A DNA stretch of 20,792 nucleotides from Ferruginibacter sp. (GTDB lineage: Bacteria > Bacteroidota > Bacteroidia > Chitinophagales > Chitinophagaceae): assembly GCA_025357775.1 (NCBI GenBank), contig JANXOQ010000334.1, forward strand, positions 1 to 20,792. Direction: 5' to 3'. The translations under genes and the position numbers were made by a program. Of this stretch, positions 1 to 7,353 are shown piece after piece. The notes beneath the pieces are model-generated. The model did no database searches and was not told the origin of the DNA. It saw only the letters and a program-made list of their open reading frames with translations. Position 1 is the stretch's first letter, and each line of letters starts with the position of its first letter.

Positions 1-54
1 TTCTTTGCTATCAAATTGCTTTACAAACTCTATAATGTTAGTACCTTTAAACAT
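1..54 (-). CDS. Transposase N-terminus, IS1595-like (partial, runs off the window)
   Basis: An ATG at 54-52 opens a frame of 18 codons that runs off the left edge without a stop. The peptide starts MFKGTNIIEF and continues with VKQFDSKE. From memory, the pattern NIIEF followed by a Phe and a short acidic stretch is the usual opening of ISXO2/IS1595-family transposases in Bacteroidota, just before their zinc-ribbon domain. The catalytic domain is outside the window. The upstream stretch (55-129) is AT-rich and has no recognisable ribosome binding site. The family call rests on 18 residues only, so another short N-terminus could mimic it. Confidence 0.5.
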   Translation of the reverse strand, partial: MFKGTNIIEFVKQFDSKE

Positions 55-129
55 ATACTGCTATTTATTTTAGCAAATGTATTGTAAATGCTAATATAAT
101 TAGCTTTTATTATGGGGTAAACAAGTGCC
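1..129 (-). mobile_element. Left end of a probable IS1595-like insertion sequence (partial)
   Basis: Read on the minus strand, the receptor reading frame runs normally to about position 130. It then passes into sequence beginning GGCACTTGTTTACCCC (129-114) that soon gives a stop codon. About 75 bases further in, a new ORF starts whose first residues look like an IS1595-family transposase. This is what an element end inside a gene looks like. The other end, the matching inverted repeat and the target duplication are outside the window, so the boundary at 129 is inferred from where receptor-like coding stops. Confidence 0.55.
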
Positions 130-1272
130 TACTTCAATAAAATTATTATCCGTCGCTATTTTAAAATGATTAATATTTTGATAAGGTAATTGTGGGTTTG
201 TACTACTAAAATCTGCATCGCTTGCCTCTAATGTTTGCCCATTTCCAATTTCTTTTATAAATTTCCCAGTTATATTTCTTTCTCCTTCTATTAAACCCGC
301 TTTTAAATTAAAGTTGCTAACCAGTAAATGGCTAAAGCCCCAGTTGCCATTATAGCCAACATATCCGCCAGCATTTTGCTCATTATATTTTGAGTTAAAA
401 ACATTGCCATCGTATTTGTTTTTATAATCTGCTGCTGCTTTTTTAGTGCCATAAACATTCCAGTTAAATCCTTTAATATTTCCTGCTACATTAGTATATA
501 AACTTGTAAGGTTATTGTTTGTTTGATAGTTTGAGCCGATATTTATTTTTATCGTATTCATGGGAGTAGGTATGTTCGTAATAATATTTATTACACCAGC
601 CATAGCATCGCTGCCGTAAATTAAGGAAGCTGGTCCTTTTAAAATTTCTATTTTACTTACGCTGGCTTCATCAATTTCTATACCATGTTCATCGCCCCAT
701 TGTTGTCCCTCTTGGCGTATCCCATCATTTATAGTAAGTACTCGATTATAGCCAAGCCCACGTATTATTGGTTTTGATATTGCTGGCCCTGTAGCTAGCG
801 ATGATACACCAGCTTTTCTTGTAATGGCATCAATAATATTAGTAGAAGTGGTTTGTTGTAATTCTTCTTTTCGTAAAACCGAAACTTGAAATGGTACTTT
901 TTTTAATTGAGATGCCCTTGATACACCTGTAATTATTACAGCATTATTTTCAACAACAGATTCGCTCAAAAAAATATCTTTTTTGATATCTCCTATTATA
1001 TTTATTAGTAAAGCAAATGTATTAAAACCTACATGCGAAAACTCTACCAAATGATTTCCATCTGCTATGTTTGAAATAAAAAATACACCATTTTCATTGG
1101 TAAATGTACCAACTTTTGCATCTGAAATATAAACAGATACCCCACTTAAATGCTTGCCTGTAGAAACATCTGTAACTGTTCCCGAAAAACTTCCTTTTGC
1201 AAAGTTTATTACCGTATTTGATTTTGCATGTTGCGAAATCATAATTAAAATAAGAAATAATATTTTTTTCAT
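100..1272 (-). pseudogene. TonB-dependent outer-membrane receptor, 5' half, interrupted
   Basis: The product would be an outer-membrane TonB-dependent transporter. A signal peptide covers residues 1-18. A carboxypeptidase-like regulatory domain (about 28-110) contains GTVTDVSTGKHLSGVSVY. A plug domain (about 120-235) contains RGLGYNRVLTINDGIRQEG and the segment ILKGPASLIYGSDAMAGVIN. The first barrel strands follow, to about residue 380. Family members usually have about 700-800 residues, but this frame stops at 390. The last ten residues (from GTCLPHNKS) do not look like barrel and coincide with the inferred insertion sequence end. The plug wording QEGQQWGDEHG occurs in receptors for metals or small chelates, and ZnuD-like zinc uptake is one possibility, but the substrate cannot be fixed here. 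The gene is probably non-functional unless the truncated product is used. Its promoter and operators lie just upstream at 1283-1330. Confidence 0.8.
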
Positions 1273-1282
1273 AATATTAGTA

Positions 1283-1330
1283 TTTGAAACTATGTTGCAA
1301 ATATATAAAAATGAAACAATGTTGCAAATA
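1283..1330. promoter_or_regulatory. Tandem palindromic operators overlapping the receptor promoter
   Basis: Two 18-base direct copies, GAAACTATGTTGCAAATA (1286-1303) and GAAACAATGTTGCAAATA (1313-1330), differ at one base and are spaced 27 bp apart. Each is also an interrupted palindrome. The promoter-proximal copy extends to a 19-base form, TTTGNAAC-NNN-GTTNCAAA (1283-1301). One copy covers the -7 box and likely start site, the other the -33 box. This arrangement suits a repressor of a nutrient receptor; a Fur-family metal regulator (Fur or Zur) is a reasonable guess, not shown by the sequence. Confidence 0.55.
1298..1328 (-). promoter_or_regulatory. Bacteroidota-type promoter of the TonB receptor gene
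   Basis: On the minus strand TTTG (1328-1325) is followed after exactly 19 bases by TATATTTG (1305-1298). This fits the Bacteroidota housekeeping promoter, TTTG at -33 and TAnnTTTG at -7. The start codon at 1272 lies 25 bases beyond the -7 box, so the leader would be short, about 20 bases. Confidence 0.7.
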
Positions 1331-1500
1331 AATCTTTAAAATTTATTTGAAAAAGAACCTTATAAATTTTGAAGAAAAAACTAAATATTTTGAAGAATAT
1401 GTTTTTTAAAATCTCTGAAACTACATCAATATTGTTTGAAATAATATAAATTGAAATGTCTTATTTTTTTGAATAAAAGCTAAACTACTTACTAAAATAG
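1331..1500. other. AT-rich intergenic stretch with no gene
   Basis: There is no coding frame with protein-like content here. The stretch is very AT-rich and contains repeated short TTTGAA / TTTTGAAGAA words (for example near 1368-1375 and 1389-1396). It separates the divergent receptor and dcw promoters and lies beside the DnaA-box-like cluster, so it could serve as an easily melted region, but nothing in it proves that. Confidence 0.5.
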
Positions 1501-1504
1501 TTAG

Positions 1505-1607
1505 CTATTCACAAATTTTCCACAGCTATTCACATTTAATACCCATCGTTTATCTATAAAAAGTACTTGTAAATCAATACTACAGGGCATATAAGCATTG
1601 TGGAAAA
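1505..1607. promoter_or_regulatory. Cluster of DnaA-box-like 9-mers upstream of mraZ
   Basis: Against the consensus TTATNCACA, three same-strand 9-mers each with one mismatch stand 10-11 bp apart: CTATTCACA (1505-1513), TTTTCCACA (1516-1524) and CTATTCACA (1526-1534). An inverted copy, TGTGGAAAA, lies at 1599-1607, and a weaker inverted one, TGTGTAAAA, at 1655-1663. GCTATTCACA is a perfect 10-base direct repeat (1504-1513, 1525-1534). The spacing on one helical face suggests a protein-binding array. Confidence 0.4.
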
Positions 1608-1622
1608 ATATGTATGAGTCAA

Positions 1623-1658
1623 AAAGTGTATAAAAGTGGTAAAAGGTGTTATTTTGTG
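1623..1658 (+). promoter_or_regulatory. Candidate MraZ operator (10-bp repeats) and mraZ promoter region
   Basis: AAAGTG (1623-1628), AAAGTG (1633-1638), AAGGTG (1643-1648) and TTTGTG (1653-1658) follow each other with an exact 10-bp period. MraZ proteins bind short direct repeats of this period in their own promoters, and the AAAGTG form is the one described for Mollicutes. A near match to the -7 box, TTATTTTG (1649-1656), overlaps the last two repeats, so MraZ binding here could repress the operon. The -33 element is not convincing. Confidence 0.55.
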
Positions 1659-1690
1659 TAAAATACTTACAAATAAATATTTTAATTACA

Positions 1691-2167
1691 ATGATTAGCT
1701 TTTTAGGCGAATATGAGTCTACCATCGATACAAAAGGACGTTTCCTTTTGCCAGCTGCCTTTAAAAAGCAGTTAGGCGATGTATCGACTCAGTTTGTTAT
1801 AAATAGAGGATTTGAAAAATGTTTAACCCTTTATCCACAACAAAGTTGGGAACCCATTTTTACAAACATAAGCCAATTGAACGATTTTGACCCAAAGGTG
1901 AGAGCCTTTCGTCGCTATTTCTTAAATGGCGCTACTCCAGTAGAGTTGGATACAGCAGGTAGATTATTGCTTCCCAAAAATTTATTGAGCCATGCTGCAT
2001 TGGAAAAAGACATTGTACTTGTATCTGCACTAAACAAAATAGAGATTTGGGATAAAAAAGCTTACGACCAGTTTTTTAATAGTATGACAGACGAGGGTTT
2101 TAGTGATTTGGCAAATGAAGTGATGAACCGCTCCCTTAATCCCCCAAAAAGGGACTTTGGACTGTGA
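1691..2167 (+). CDS. mraZ: MraZ, transcriptional regulator of the dcw cluster
   Basis: MraZ is a ring-forming DNA-binding protein with two SpoVT/AbrB-like half domains that controls its own operon. The start ATG at 1691 gives the family N-terminus MISFLGEYESTIDTKGRFLLP. The frame is open further upstream to 1646, but that extension would translate the operator and was not used. The first DxxxR motif is DTKGR (about residues 12-16) and the second is DTAGR in the C-terminal half. The length of 158 residues is close to the usual 145-155. The final residues, from R147 to G157, are encoded by a copy of the palindromic repeat found elsewhere in this cluster. It is the first gene of the cluster, with the candidate operator 33-68 bp upstream of its start. 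Confidence 0.95.
   Translation: MISFLGEYESTIDTKGRFLLPAAFKKQLGDVSTQFVINRGFEKCLTLYPQQSWEPIFTNISQLNDFDPKVRAFRRYFLNGATPVELDTAGRLLLPKNLLSHAALEKDIVLVSALNKIEIWDKKAYDQFFNSMTDEGFSDLANEVMNRSLNPPKRDFGL
2129..2162 (+). repeat. Palindromic element copy A, inside the 3' end of mraZ
   Basis: The element reads GCTCCCTTAATCCCCC, then a run of A, then AGGGACTTTGGA. TCCCT (2132-2136) can pair with AGGGA (2150-2154). It shares the CCCT-TAAT-CCC core and the GGGACTT end with copies after murE and murD. It is translated as RSLNPPKRDFG just before the mraZ stop codon at 2165. Confidence 0.75.
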
Positions 2168-2183
2168 AAAAGGAAATTTAATT

Positions 2184-2340
2184 AATTGTTGATGATAGTT
2201 GAATGGTTTATTAGTTGATTAAGCAGTCAGAAAGAATTTGAATTTTCTTTAATTGATTGAAAAAAGTTGAAATAATGAGTGAAGCAAAAAATATTATAGA
2301 GGTGAGATCAACCAACCAACTAATCAACCAATCAATAGAA
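2184..2340. repeat. Degenerate TTGATTA-type repeats spanning the mraZ-rsmH gap and the rsmH start
   Basis: The 107-bp gap contains loose repeats of GTTGATTA / GTTGAATG (about 2187-2222 and 2249-2270). The reverse complement of the same type, CAACTAATCAACCAATCAA, lies within rsmH (about 2318-2336). TTAGTTGATT (2211-2220) and its surroundings are largely complementary to AATCAACCAAT (2323-2333), so an RNA hairpin that includes the rsmH start is possible. No promoter is evident. Confidence 0.45.
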
Positions 2341-3255
2341 ATAAATGAACCAATAACCAACTATCACACACCAGTTTTACTAAACGAAGCCATAGCAGCT
2401 TTAAGTATAAAAGAAGACGGCGTTTATGTGGATTGCACATTTGGTGGTGGAGGACATAGTAGAGAAATATTGAAGCACCTTGGTGCAAATGGGAAATTGA
2501 TAGTTTTTGACCAAGATGAGGATGCAAAGATGAACGTGCCGGCTGATGAACGTGTGATTTTTGTACCACAAAATTTTCGTCACCTACAAAGGTTTTTACG
2601 CTTGCATAAGCATACACAGGTAGATGGTATCTTGGCAGACTTAGGTGTATCGAGCCATCAGTTTGATACAGCGGAAAGAGGTTTTAGCACAAGGTTTGAT
2701 GCATCGCTTGATATGCGAATGGATAGCAGACAAAAGGCAACAGCAGCAACAGTTTTAAATACATATAATGAATTGCAGTTGCACAAATTGTTTGAAAAAT
2801 ATGGAGAAGTAACAAATTCAAAAACGCTTGCAAAAACAATAATAGAACAACGAATAATAAAACCATTTACAACCATCAATACATTTAAACAAAGTATTGC
2901 AGCAGTTGTAAAAGGAAATCCAAATAAATATTTAGCACAAGTTTTTCAGGCACTACGCATAGAAGTAAATGAAGAAATGAAAGTGTTGGAAGAAATGCTG
3001 ACACAAACAATACCAATTTTAAAAGAAGAAGGCAGAGTAGCAATTATTACGTTTCATTCTTTAGAAGATAGAATAGTGAAAAATTTTTTTAAACACGGTG
3101 CAATAATAGAACAGGAAGCGGATGATGTGTATGGCACAAAAGCAGAAAACCCACTACTAACCATTACAAAAAAACCAATAGTGCCAACAGTGGCAGAACA
3201 AAAATTAAATACAAGAAGCAGAAGTGCAAAACTAAGAGTAGCACAAAAAAAATAA
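2275..3255 (+). CDS. rsmH: RsmH (MraW), 16S rRNA m4C1402 methyltransferase
   Basis: RsmH is an S-adenosylmethionine-dependent methyltransferase that modifies N4 of C1402 in 16S rRNA, in the cytoplasm. The conserved core begins YHTPVLLNEA (residue 30 onward) and is followed by the SAM-binding DCTFGGGGHS (about 53-62), then LADLGVSSHQFD, and the C-terminal ITFHSLEDRIVK and TRSRSAKLRVA. ATG 2275 gives 326 residues; an in-frame TTG at 2257 would add six. The roughly 29 residues before the core are an unusual Asn/Ile/Thr-rich leader, encoded by the degenerate repeat described separately. No ATG lies in frame between 2275 and the core. The stop codon is directly followed by the ftsL ATG. Confidence 0.95.
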   Translation: MSEAKNIIEVRSTNQLINQSIEINEPITNYHTPVLLNEAIAALSIKEDGVYVDCTFGGGGHSREILKHLGANGKLIVFDQDEDAKMNVPADERVIFVPQNFRHLQRFLRLHKHTQVDGILADLGVSSHQFDTAERGFSTRFDASLDMRMDSRQKATAATVLNTYNELQLHKLFEKYGEVTNSKTLAKTIIEQRIIKPFTTINTFKQSIAAVVKGNPNKYLAQVFQALRIEVNEEMKVLEEMLTQTIPILKEEGRVAIITFHSLEDRIVKNFFKHGAIIEQEADDVYGTKAENPLLTITKKPIVPTVAEQKLNTRSRSAKLRVAQKK

Positions 3256-3624
3256 ATGACAGAAGAAAAAATAGATAACAATAAAGAAGTACCAAAAATT
3301 GATTTAAGAACAATTTTTAACTACAATAGTATAGTTAAGAATATCCCTTTCTTTTTGTTTTTGGCAGCATTGGCAATACTATATATATACAACGGTCATC
3401 ATGCAGATAAGCTAGTAAGAAAAATAGCCACTACAGAAAAAAATATTAAAGAATTAGAATACGAATACAAAACAGTGAAGAGTGATTTGATTTTTAGAAG
3501 TAAAGCAAGTGAGTTGGTAAAAGCTGTAGAGCCATTGGGGTTGAAAGAGCCAAGAGTACCACCAATGCTGCTTAGTGATACGGTGGCGAGAAAGAATGGA
3601 GATGTGGGGAGTGCTGTGAATTGA
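3256..3624 (+). CDS. ftsL: FtsL-like divisome protein
   Basis: This is a small bitopic protein of 122 residues. It has a short charged cytoplasmic N-terminus (1-30), one transmembrane segment (about 31-47, FFLFLAALAILYIY) and a periplasmic helix likely to form a coiled coil (about 50-85, rich in K, E and L at heptad positions). This is the layout of FtsL, which joins FtsQ and a DivIC/FtsB partner in the complex that activates FtsW-FtsI. Sequence identity between FtsL families is weak, so the call rests on topology and on the position between rsmH and ftsI, which is the standard ftsL slot. The start codon abuts the rsmH stop, so translation is probably coupled. The C-terminal 20 residues are poorly structured. 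Confidence 0.85.
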   Translation: MTEEKIDNNKEVPKIDLRTIFNYNSIVKNIPFFLFLAALAILYIYNGHHADKLVRKIATTEKNIKELEYEYKTVKSDLIFRSKASELVKAVEPLGLKEPRVPPMLLSDTVARKNGDVGSAVN

Positions 3625-3766
3625 GAGAGGGTGGCAGTTGGCAAAAACTAATTTGAAAGCAAGATTTTACAGATTACAAAATTGTTTCGTAGGATCTAAA
3701 CATTGGCAGAAGAAATAAAAAATTAAATAAAATAAAACTCCGTAAAAGTTTAAGATTGGTAAAAGA

Positions 3767-5893
3767 ATGGATATAAAAAAAGACATATTGTGGAGAGTGT
3801 ATCTATGCTTTATAGCAATGATAGTGCTTTGCATATGTGTGCTTGGTAGGGCTGTTTATATACAAAGAGCAGAAGGTAAATTTTGGAGAGGGATGAGTGA
3901 TAGTTTGCATATAAAATCGCAACCGATAATGGCAGAAAGAGGAACGATTTATAGCGAAGATGGAAATATGCTGAGTACATCTGTTCCTGTATTTGATGTA
4001 TTTGTAGATTTTGCTGCGGATGGATTAAGGGAAAAAGAGGGAAAACGTTTTAAAGAAAATATTGATTCATTGAGTATTTGTTTGGCAAATTTATTTGGAG
4101 ATAAAAATGCAGGAGAATACAAGCAATTGATGCAGCAAGCATATAATGATAAGGAACGTTATTTTATTCTAAAAAAGAAAATGACTTTTGACCAATATTT
4201 ATCAATGAAAAATTTTCCATTGGTAAGACTTGGTAGAAATAAAAGTGGTTTTATAGTAGACACGAAAGATAAAAGAATTAATCCGTATGTATTGCTTGCT
4301 AATAGAACGATTGGTTTGTCACGACAAGACTTTTCAAAAAATGTAGGATTAGAATTAACGTACGATAGTTTGCTAAAAGGTACAACAGGGCAGCGTTTGA
4401 TGCGTTATGCAGCTGGTACATACTTGCCAGTAGAAGGCTCGGAGCTTGATCCTGTAAATGGAAAAGATATTGTAACAACGTTAGATACTTACATACAAGA
4501 TGTAGCAGAAAATGCGCTTATGAAAATGATGGTAAATAACAATTCATTGCATGGTACTGCTATTGTAATGGAAACAGCTACAGGAAAAATAAAAGCCATT
4601 GCAAATTTAGGAAAACAAGCTGATGGAAATTATATAGAAGATATGAACTATGGCATTGGTAAAAAAACAGAGCCAGGTTCTATTTTTAAACTGGCTACCC
4701 TTATGAGCTTGCTTGAAGATGGATATGCAGATATAGATACAAAAGTAAATTGCGAGGGAGGAAGAAAAGATTTTTATGGGTTAAAAATTTCTGATTCGCA
4801 TTTAGGTACTTATGAAACTACCCTCAAAGCAGCTTTTGCAGCAAGTAGTAATGTAGCATTTGCAAAACTTGCAGACCAGCATTATCATAAAGAACCACAA
4901 AAGTTTTTAAACCATTTACACAAAATGCGTTTAGATATAAGCACAGAAATTGATATAGTAGCTACATCTGGGTTTCCATTAATAAAAAAAGCAACTGCAA
5001 AAAGTTGGAGCGCAACTACTATCCCATATATGGCGCATGGGTATGAAGAATTGGTAACACCATTGCACATGCTTTCATTATACAACTCAGTAGCTAATGG
5101 AGGAAAATTTATGAAACCATATTTGGTAAATGAAATAAAAGAATATGGCGTAACAATTAAGAAAATTGAACCAGAAGTTTTAGATGAAAAAATTTGTAGT
5201 GAAACGACCATAAAAAAATTGCAAGAATGTATGCTTGCAGTAGTGCAAGAAACACATGGTACAGGGCACAAGATTTTGATGGACTCTGCATATAAAATTG
5301 CAGGTAAAACAGGTACAGCAGTAACAGCGCAAGATAACAAAGGGTACAACAAATCGGCAAAGGTTTACCAAGCATCTTTTATTGGTTATTTTCCTGCGGA
5401 AGCCCCAAAGTATACAATGGCGGTGGTTATACAAAACACAAGAGAGTCTAAATTGATTTATGGAGCGGATGTTTCTGGAGCTGTTTTTAAAGAAATAAGC
5501 GATAAAATTTATGCTCGCTACTTAAATAATGCCACATATACTACAAAATTAATTGTAGATACAAGTATTAACAATGCTATTGGTATGAAAAATGACATTC
5601 AGTCTATTTTTGGTTTTATGAATATTCCATGTACAGATGCAACTGCATCAGGTGCATGGAGAAATGTAAAATTTACACAAAATAATACAACGATGTACGT
5701 GGCTGCATCTAACAATGACACAAAAAAAATAATGCCAGATGTACTGGGTATGGGATTGAAAGATGCGATTTATATTTTAGAAAATAAAGGATTAAAAATA
5801 GCACTACAAGGAAAAGGAAAAGTAATAAGTCAGAGTTTGGTAGCAGGTACAAATTTTATTAACGGACAAAAAGTAACCTTATTTTTAAATTGA
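3767..5893 (+). CDS. ftsI: FtsI-type penicillin-binding protein (PBP2/3 class) with PASTA domain
   Basis: This is the septal peptidoglycan transpeptidase, anchored in the inner membrane with its catalytic domain in the periplasm and partner of FtsW. The 708 residues comprise a cytoplasmic stub, one TM segment (about 9-28), a PBP dimerisation domain opening with AERGTIYSEDGNML, and a transpeptidase domain. The catalytic motifs are intact: SxxK is S305-I-F-K308, SxN is S360-S-N362 and KTG is K514-T-G516. A single PASTA domain occupies about residues 653-708 (MPDVLGMGLKDAIYILENKG). A C-terminal PASTA is usual in Bacteroidota FtsI and in Bacillus SpoVD but absent from E. coli FtsI. A 142-bp gap without a gene separates it from ftsL, and I see no clear promoter there. 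Its stop overlaps the murE start. Confidence 0.95.
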   Translation: MDIKKDILWRVYLCFIAMIVLCICVLGRAVYIQRAEGKFWRGMSDSLHIKSQPIMAERGTIYSEDGNMLSTSVPVFDVFVDFAADGLREKEGKRFKENIDSLSICLANLFGDKNAGEYKQLMQQAYNDKERYFILKKKMTFDQYLSMKNFPLVRLGRNKSGFIVDTKDKRINPYVLLANRTIGLSRQDFSKNVGLELTYDSLLKGTTGQRLMRYAAGTYLPVEGSELDPVNGKDIVTTLDTYIQDVAENALMKMMVNNNSLHGTAIVMETATGKIKAIANLGKQADGNYIEDMNYGIGKKTEPGSIFKLATLMSLLEDGYADIDTKVNCEGGRKDFYGLKISDSHLGTYETTLKAAFAASSNVAFAKLADQHYHKEPQKFLNHLHKMRLDISTEIDIVATSGFPLIKKATAKSWSATTIPYMAHGYEELVTPLHMLSLYNSVANGGKFMKPYLVNEIKEYGVTIKKIEPEVLDEKICSETTIKKLQECMLAVVQETHGTGHKILMDSAYKIAGKTGTAVTAQDNKGYNKSAKVYQASFIGYFPAEAPKYTMAVVIQNTRESKLIYGADVSGAVFKEISDKIYARYLNNATYTTKLIVDTSINNAIGMKNDIQSIFGFMNIPCTDATASGAWRNVKFTQNNTTMYVAASNNDTKKIMPDVLGMGLKDAIYILENKGLKIALQGKGKVISQSLVAGTNFINGQKVTLFLN

Positions 5894-7353
5894 TATTAAA
5901 AGACCTTTTATATAAAGTGAAACTAAAAGCGGTGCATGGAAGCACTGATGTAAAGATTATTTCTTTGCATATAGACTCACGTGAAGTTATAAAAGGAAGT
6001 TGTTTTATTGCAATAAAAGGAACAACAGTAGATGGAAACAATTTTATAGATGCAGCTATTGCAAAAGGAGCTATTGCAATTATTACAGAAAATATTATTA
6101 CAAACATTATAGAAGGAATTACTTACGTGCAAGTGGAAAATGCCAGTAAAGCAGCGGGTTTAATGGCACATTATTTTTATGATGAACCTACAGCAAAAAT
6201 AAATTTGGTAGGTGTAACAGGCACAAATGGTAAAACAACCGTAGCAACAATTCTATTTAATTTATTTACAAAGCTTGGTTTTATTTGTGGTTTAATAAGT
6301 ACTGTAGAAAATAAAATTGCTACAACTATTATTCCTGCAACGCATACTACCCCTGATGCAATTAATTTAAATGCATTATTGAAACAAATGGTAGAAGAAG
6401 GTTGTGATTATGTTTTTATGGAATGCAGTAGCCATGCCATAGACCAACAGCGAATTGCAGGCTTAATTTTTAAGGGAAGTATTTTTACAAACATCACCCA
6501 CGACCACTTGGATTATCATAAAACGTTTGATGAATATATCAGCGTAAAGAAAAGCTGGTTTGATAATTTATCCTCAACAGCATTTGCAATAAGCAATGCA
6601 GATGATAAACGTGGAGCAGTAATGCTACAAAATACCAATGCAAAAAAATATTATTACAGCCTTAGAACTGTGGCTGATTTTAAGGGGAAAATATTAGACA
6701 ATAGTTTGAATGGATTGCACATGGTAGTAAATGATGTAGAAGTACATTTTAAATTGATTGGAGAATTTAATGCCTACAATTTATTATCTGTATATGCCGC
6801 TGCAATTTGTTTAGGTATGGATAAACAAGAAGTGTTGGTAGCACTTAGCAACATAGATGGGGCAGAAGGAAGGTTTGATTATGAAGTGAGTGCTATGGAT
6901 AAAATTATAGGAATAGTGGATTATGCTCACACGCCAGATGCATTGCTGAATGTGTTGGCAACCATAAAAAATCTTCGTCGTGGGCATGAAAAGATAATAA
7001 CTGTAGTGGGTTGTGGTGGCGATAGAGATAAAGCCAAAAGACCAATAATGGCCGAGGTTGCATGCGAGCATAGCGATAAAGTTATTCTTACATCTGATAA
7101 CCCACGTACAGAAAAAGCGGATGATATTTTAAAAGATATGGAGGCAGGAATAAATGTGGTAGCAAGAAGAAAATACATAACAATAGCAGATAGAAAAGAA
7201 GCAATAAAAACAGCCGTGAGTTTGAGTAACTCTGAAGATATTGTTTTAGTAGCAGGGAAAGGGCATGAAAAATATCAAGAAATAGACGGAGTGAGGTATG
7301 AGTTTGATGATAAGAAAATATTGAGGGAAATGTTTGAGTTGTTGGGGAAGTAG
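5890..7353 (+). CDS. murE: MurE, UDP-MurNAc-L-Ala-D-Glu:meso-diaminopimelate ligase
   Basis: MurE is the cytoplasmic ATP-dependent ligase that adds the third residue of the peptide stem. The start is a TTG at 5890 overlapping the ftsI stop (TTGA). This frame gives MILKDLLYKVKL, the normal MurE opening, and no ATG occurs in frame for about 80 codons, so TTG is well supported. The ATP loop is GTNGKTT (residues 111-117). The substrate motif is D403-N-P-R406, the form that selects meso-diaminopimelate rather than lysine. ITHDHLDYH and the Lys-containing YISVKKSWF, which holds the expected carbamylated lysine, are present. The length of 487 residues is normal. The stop codon TAG shares bases with palindromic element copy B. 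Confidence 0.95.
   Translation: MILKDLLYKVKLKAVHGSTDVKIISLHIDSREVIKGSCFIAIKGTTVDGNNFIDAAIAKGAIAIITENIITNIIEGITYVQVENASKAAGLMAHYFYDEPTAKINLVGVTGTNGKTTVATILFNLFTKLGFICGLISTVENKIATTIIPATHTTPDAINLNALLKQMVEEGCDYVFMECSSHAIDQQRIAGLIFKGSIFTNITHDHLDYHKTFDEYISVKKSWFDNLSSTAFAISNADDKRGAVMLQNTNAKKYYYSLRTVADFKGKILDNSLNGLHMVVNDVEVHFKLIGEFNAYNLLSVYAAAICLGMDKQEVLVALSNIDGAEGRFDYEVSAMDKIIGIVDYAHTPDALLNVLATIKNLRRGHEKIITVVGCGGDRDKAKRPIMAEVACEHSDKVILTSDNPRTEKADDILKDMEAGINVVARRKYITIADRKEAIKTAVSLSNSEDIVLVAGKGHEKYQEIDGVRYEFDDKKILREMFELLGK

Noticed and set aside
1623..1658. Phage or plasmid iteron origin
   Set aside because: The 10-bp repeats lie directly at the mraZ promoter and no Rep protein is present, so a MraZ operator explains them better.
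1646..1690. Upstream extension of mraZ giving 15 extra residues
   Set aside because: The extension would translate the operator repeats and begins with a non-conserved peptide. The family N-terminus starts at the ATG at 1691.
2324..2617. Minus-strand open frame of 97 codons opposite rsmH
   Set aside because: It is a shadow of the conserved rsmH coding strand with Leu/His-rich content and no family features.
3625..3766. Internal promoter or small gene in the ftsL-ftsI gap
   Set aside because: No TAnnTTTG box with a proper -33 element and no convincing open frame were found in these 142 bases.
4885..5352. Minus-strand open frame of 155 codons opposite ftsI
   Set aside because: It lies wholly within the transpeptidase coding region. 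Its Cys/Ser/Ile-rich composition is what the reverse of AT-rich coding sequence gives, and no promoter precedes it.
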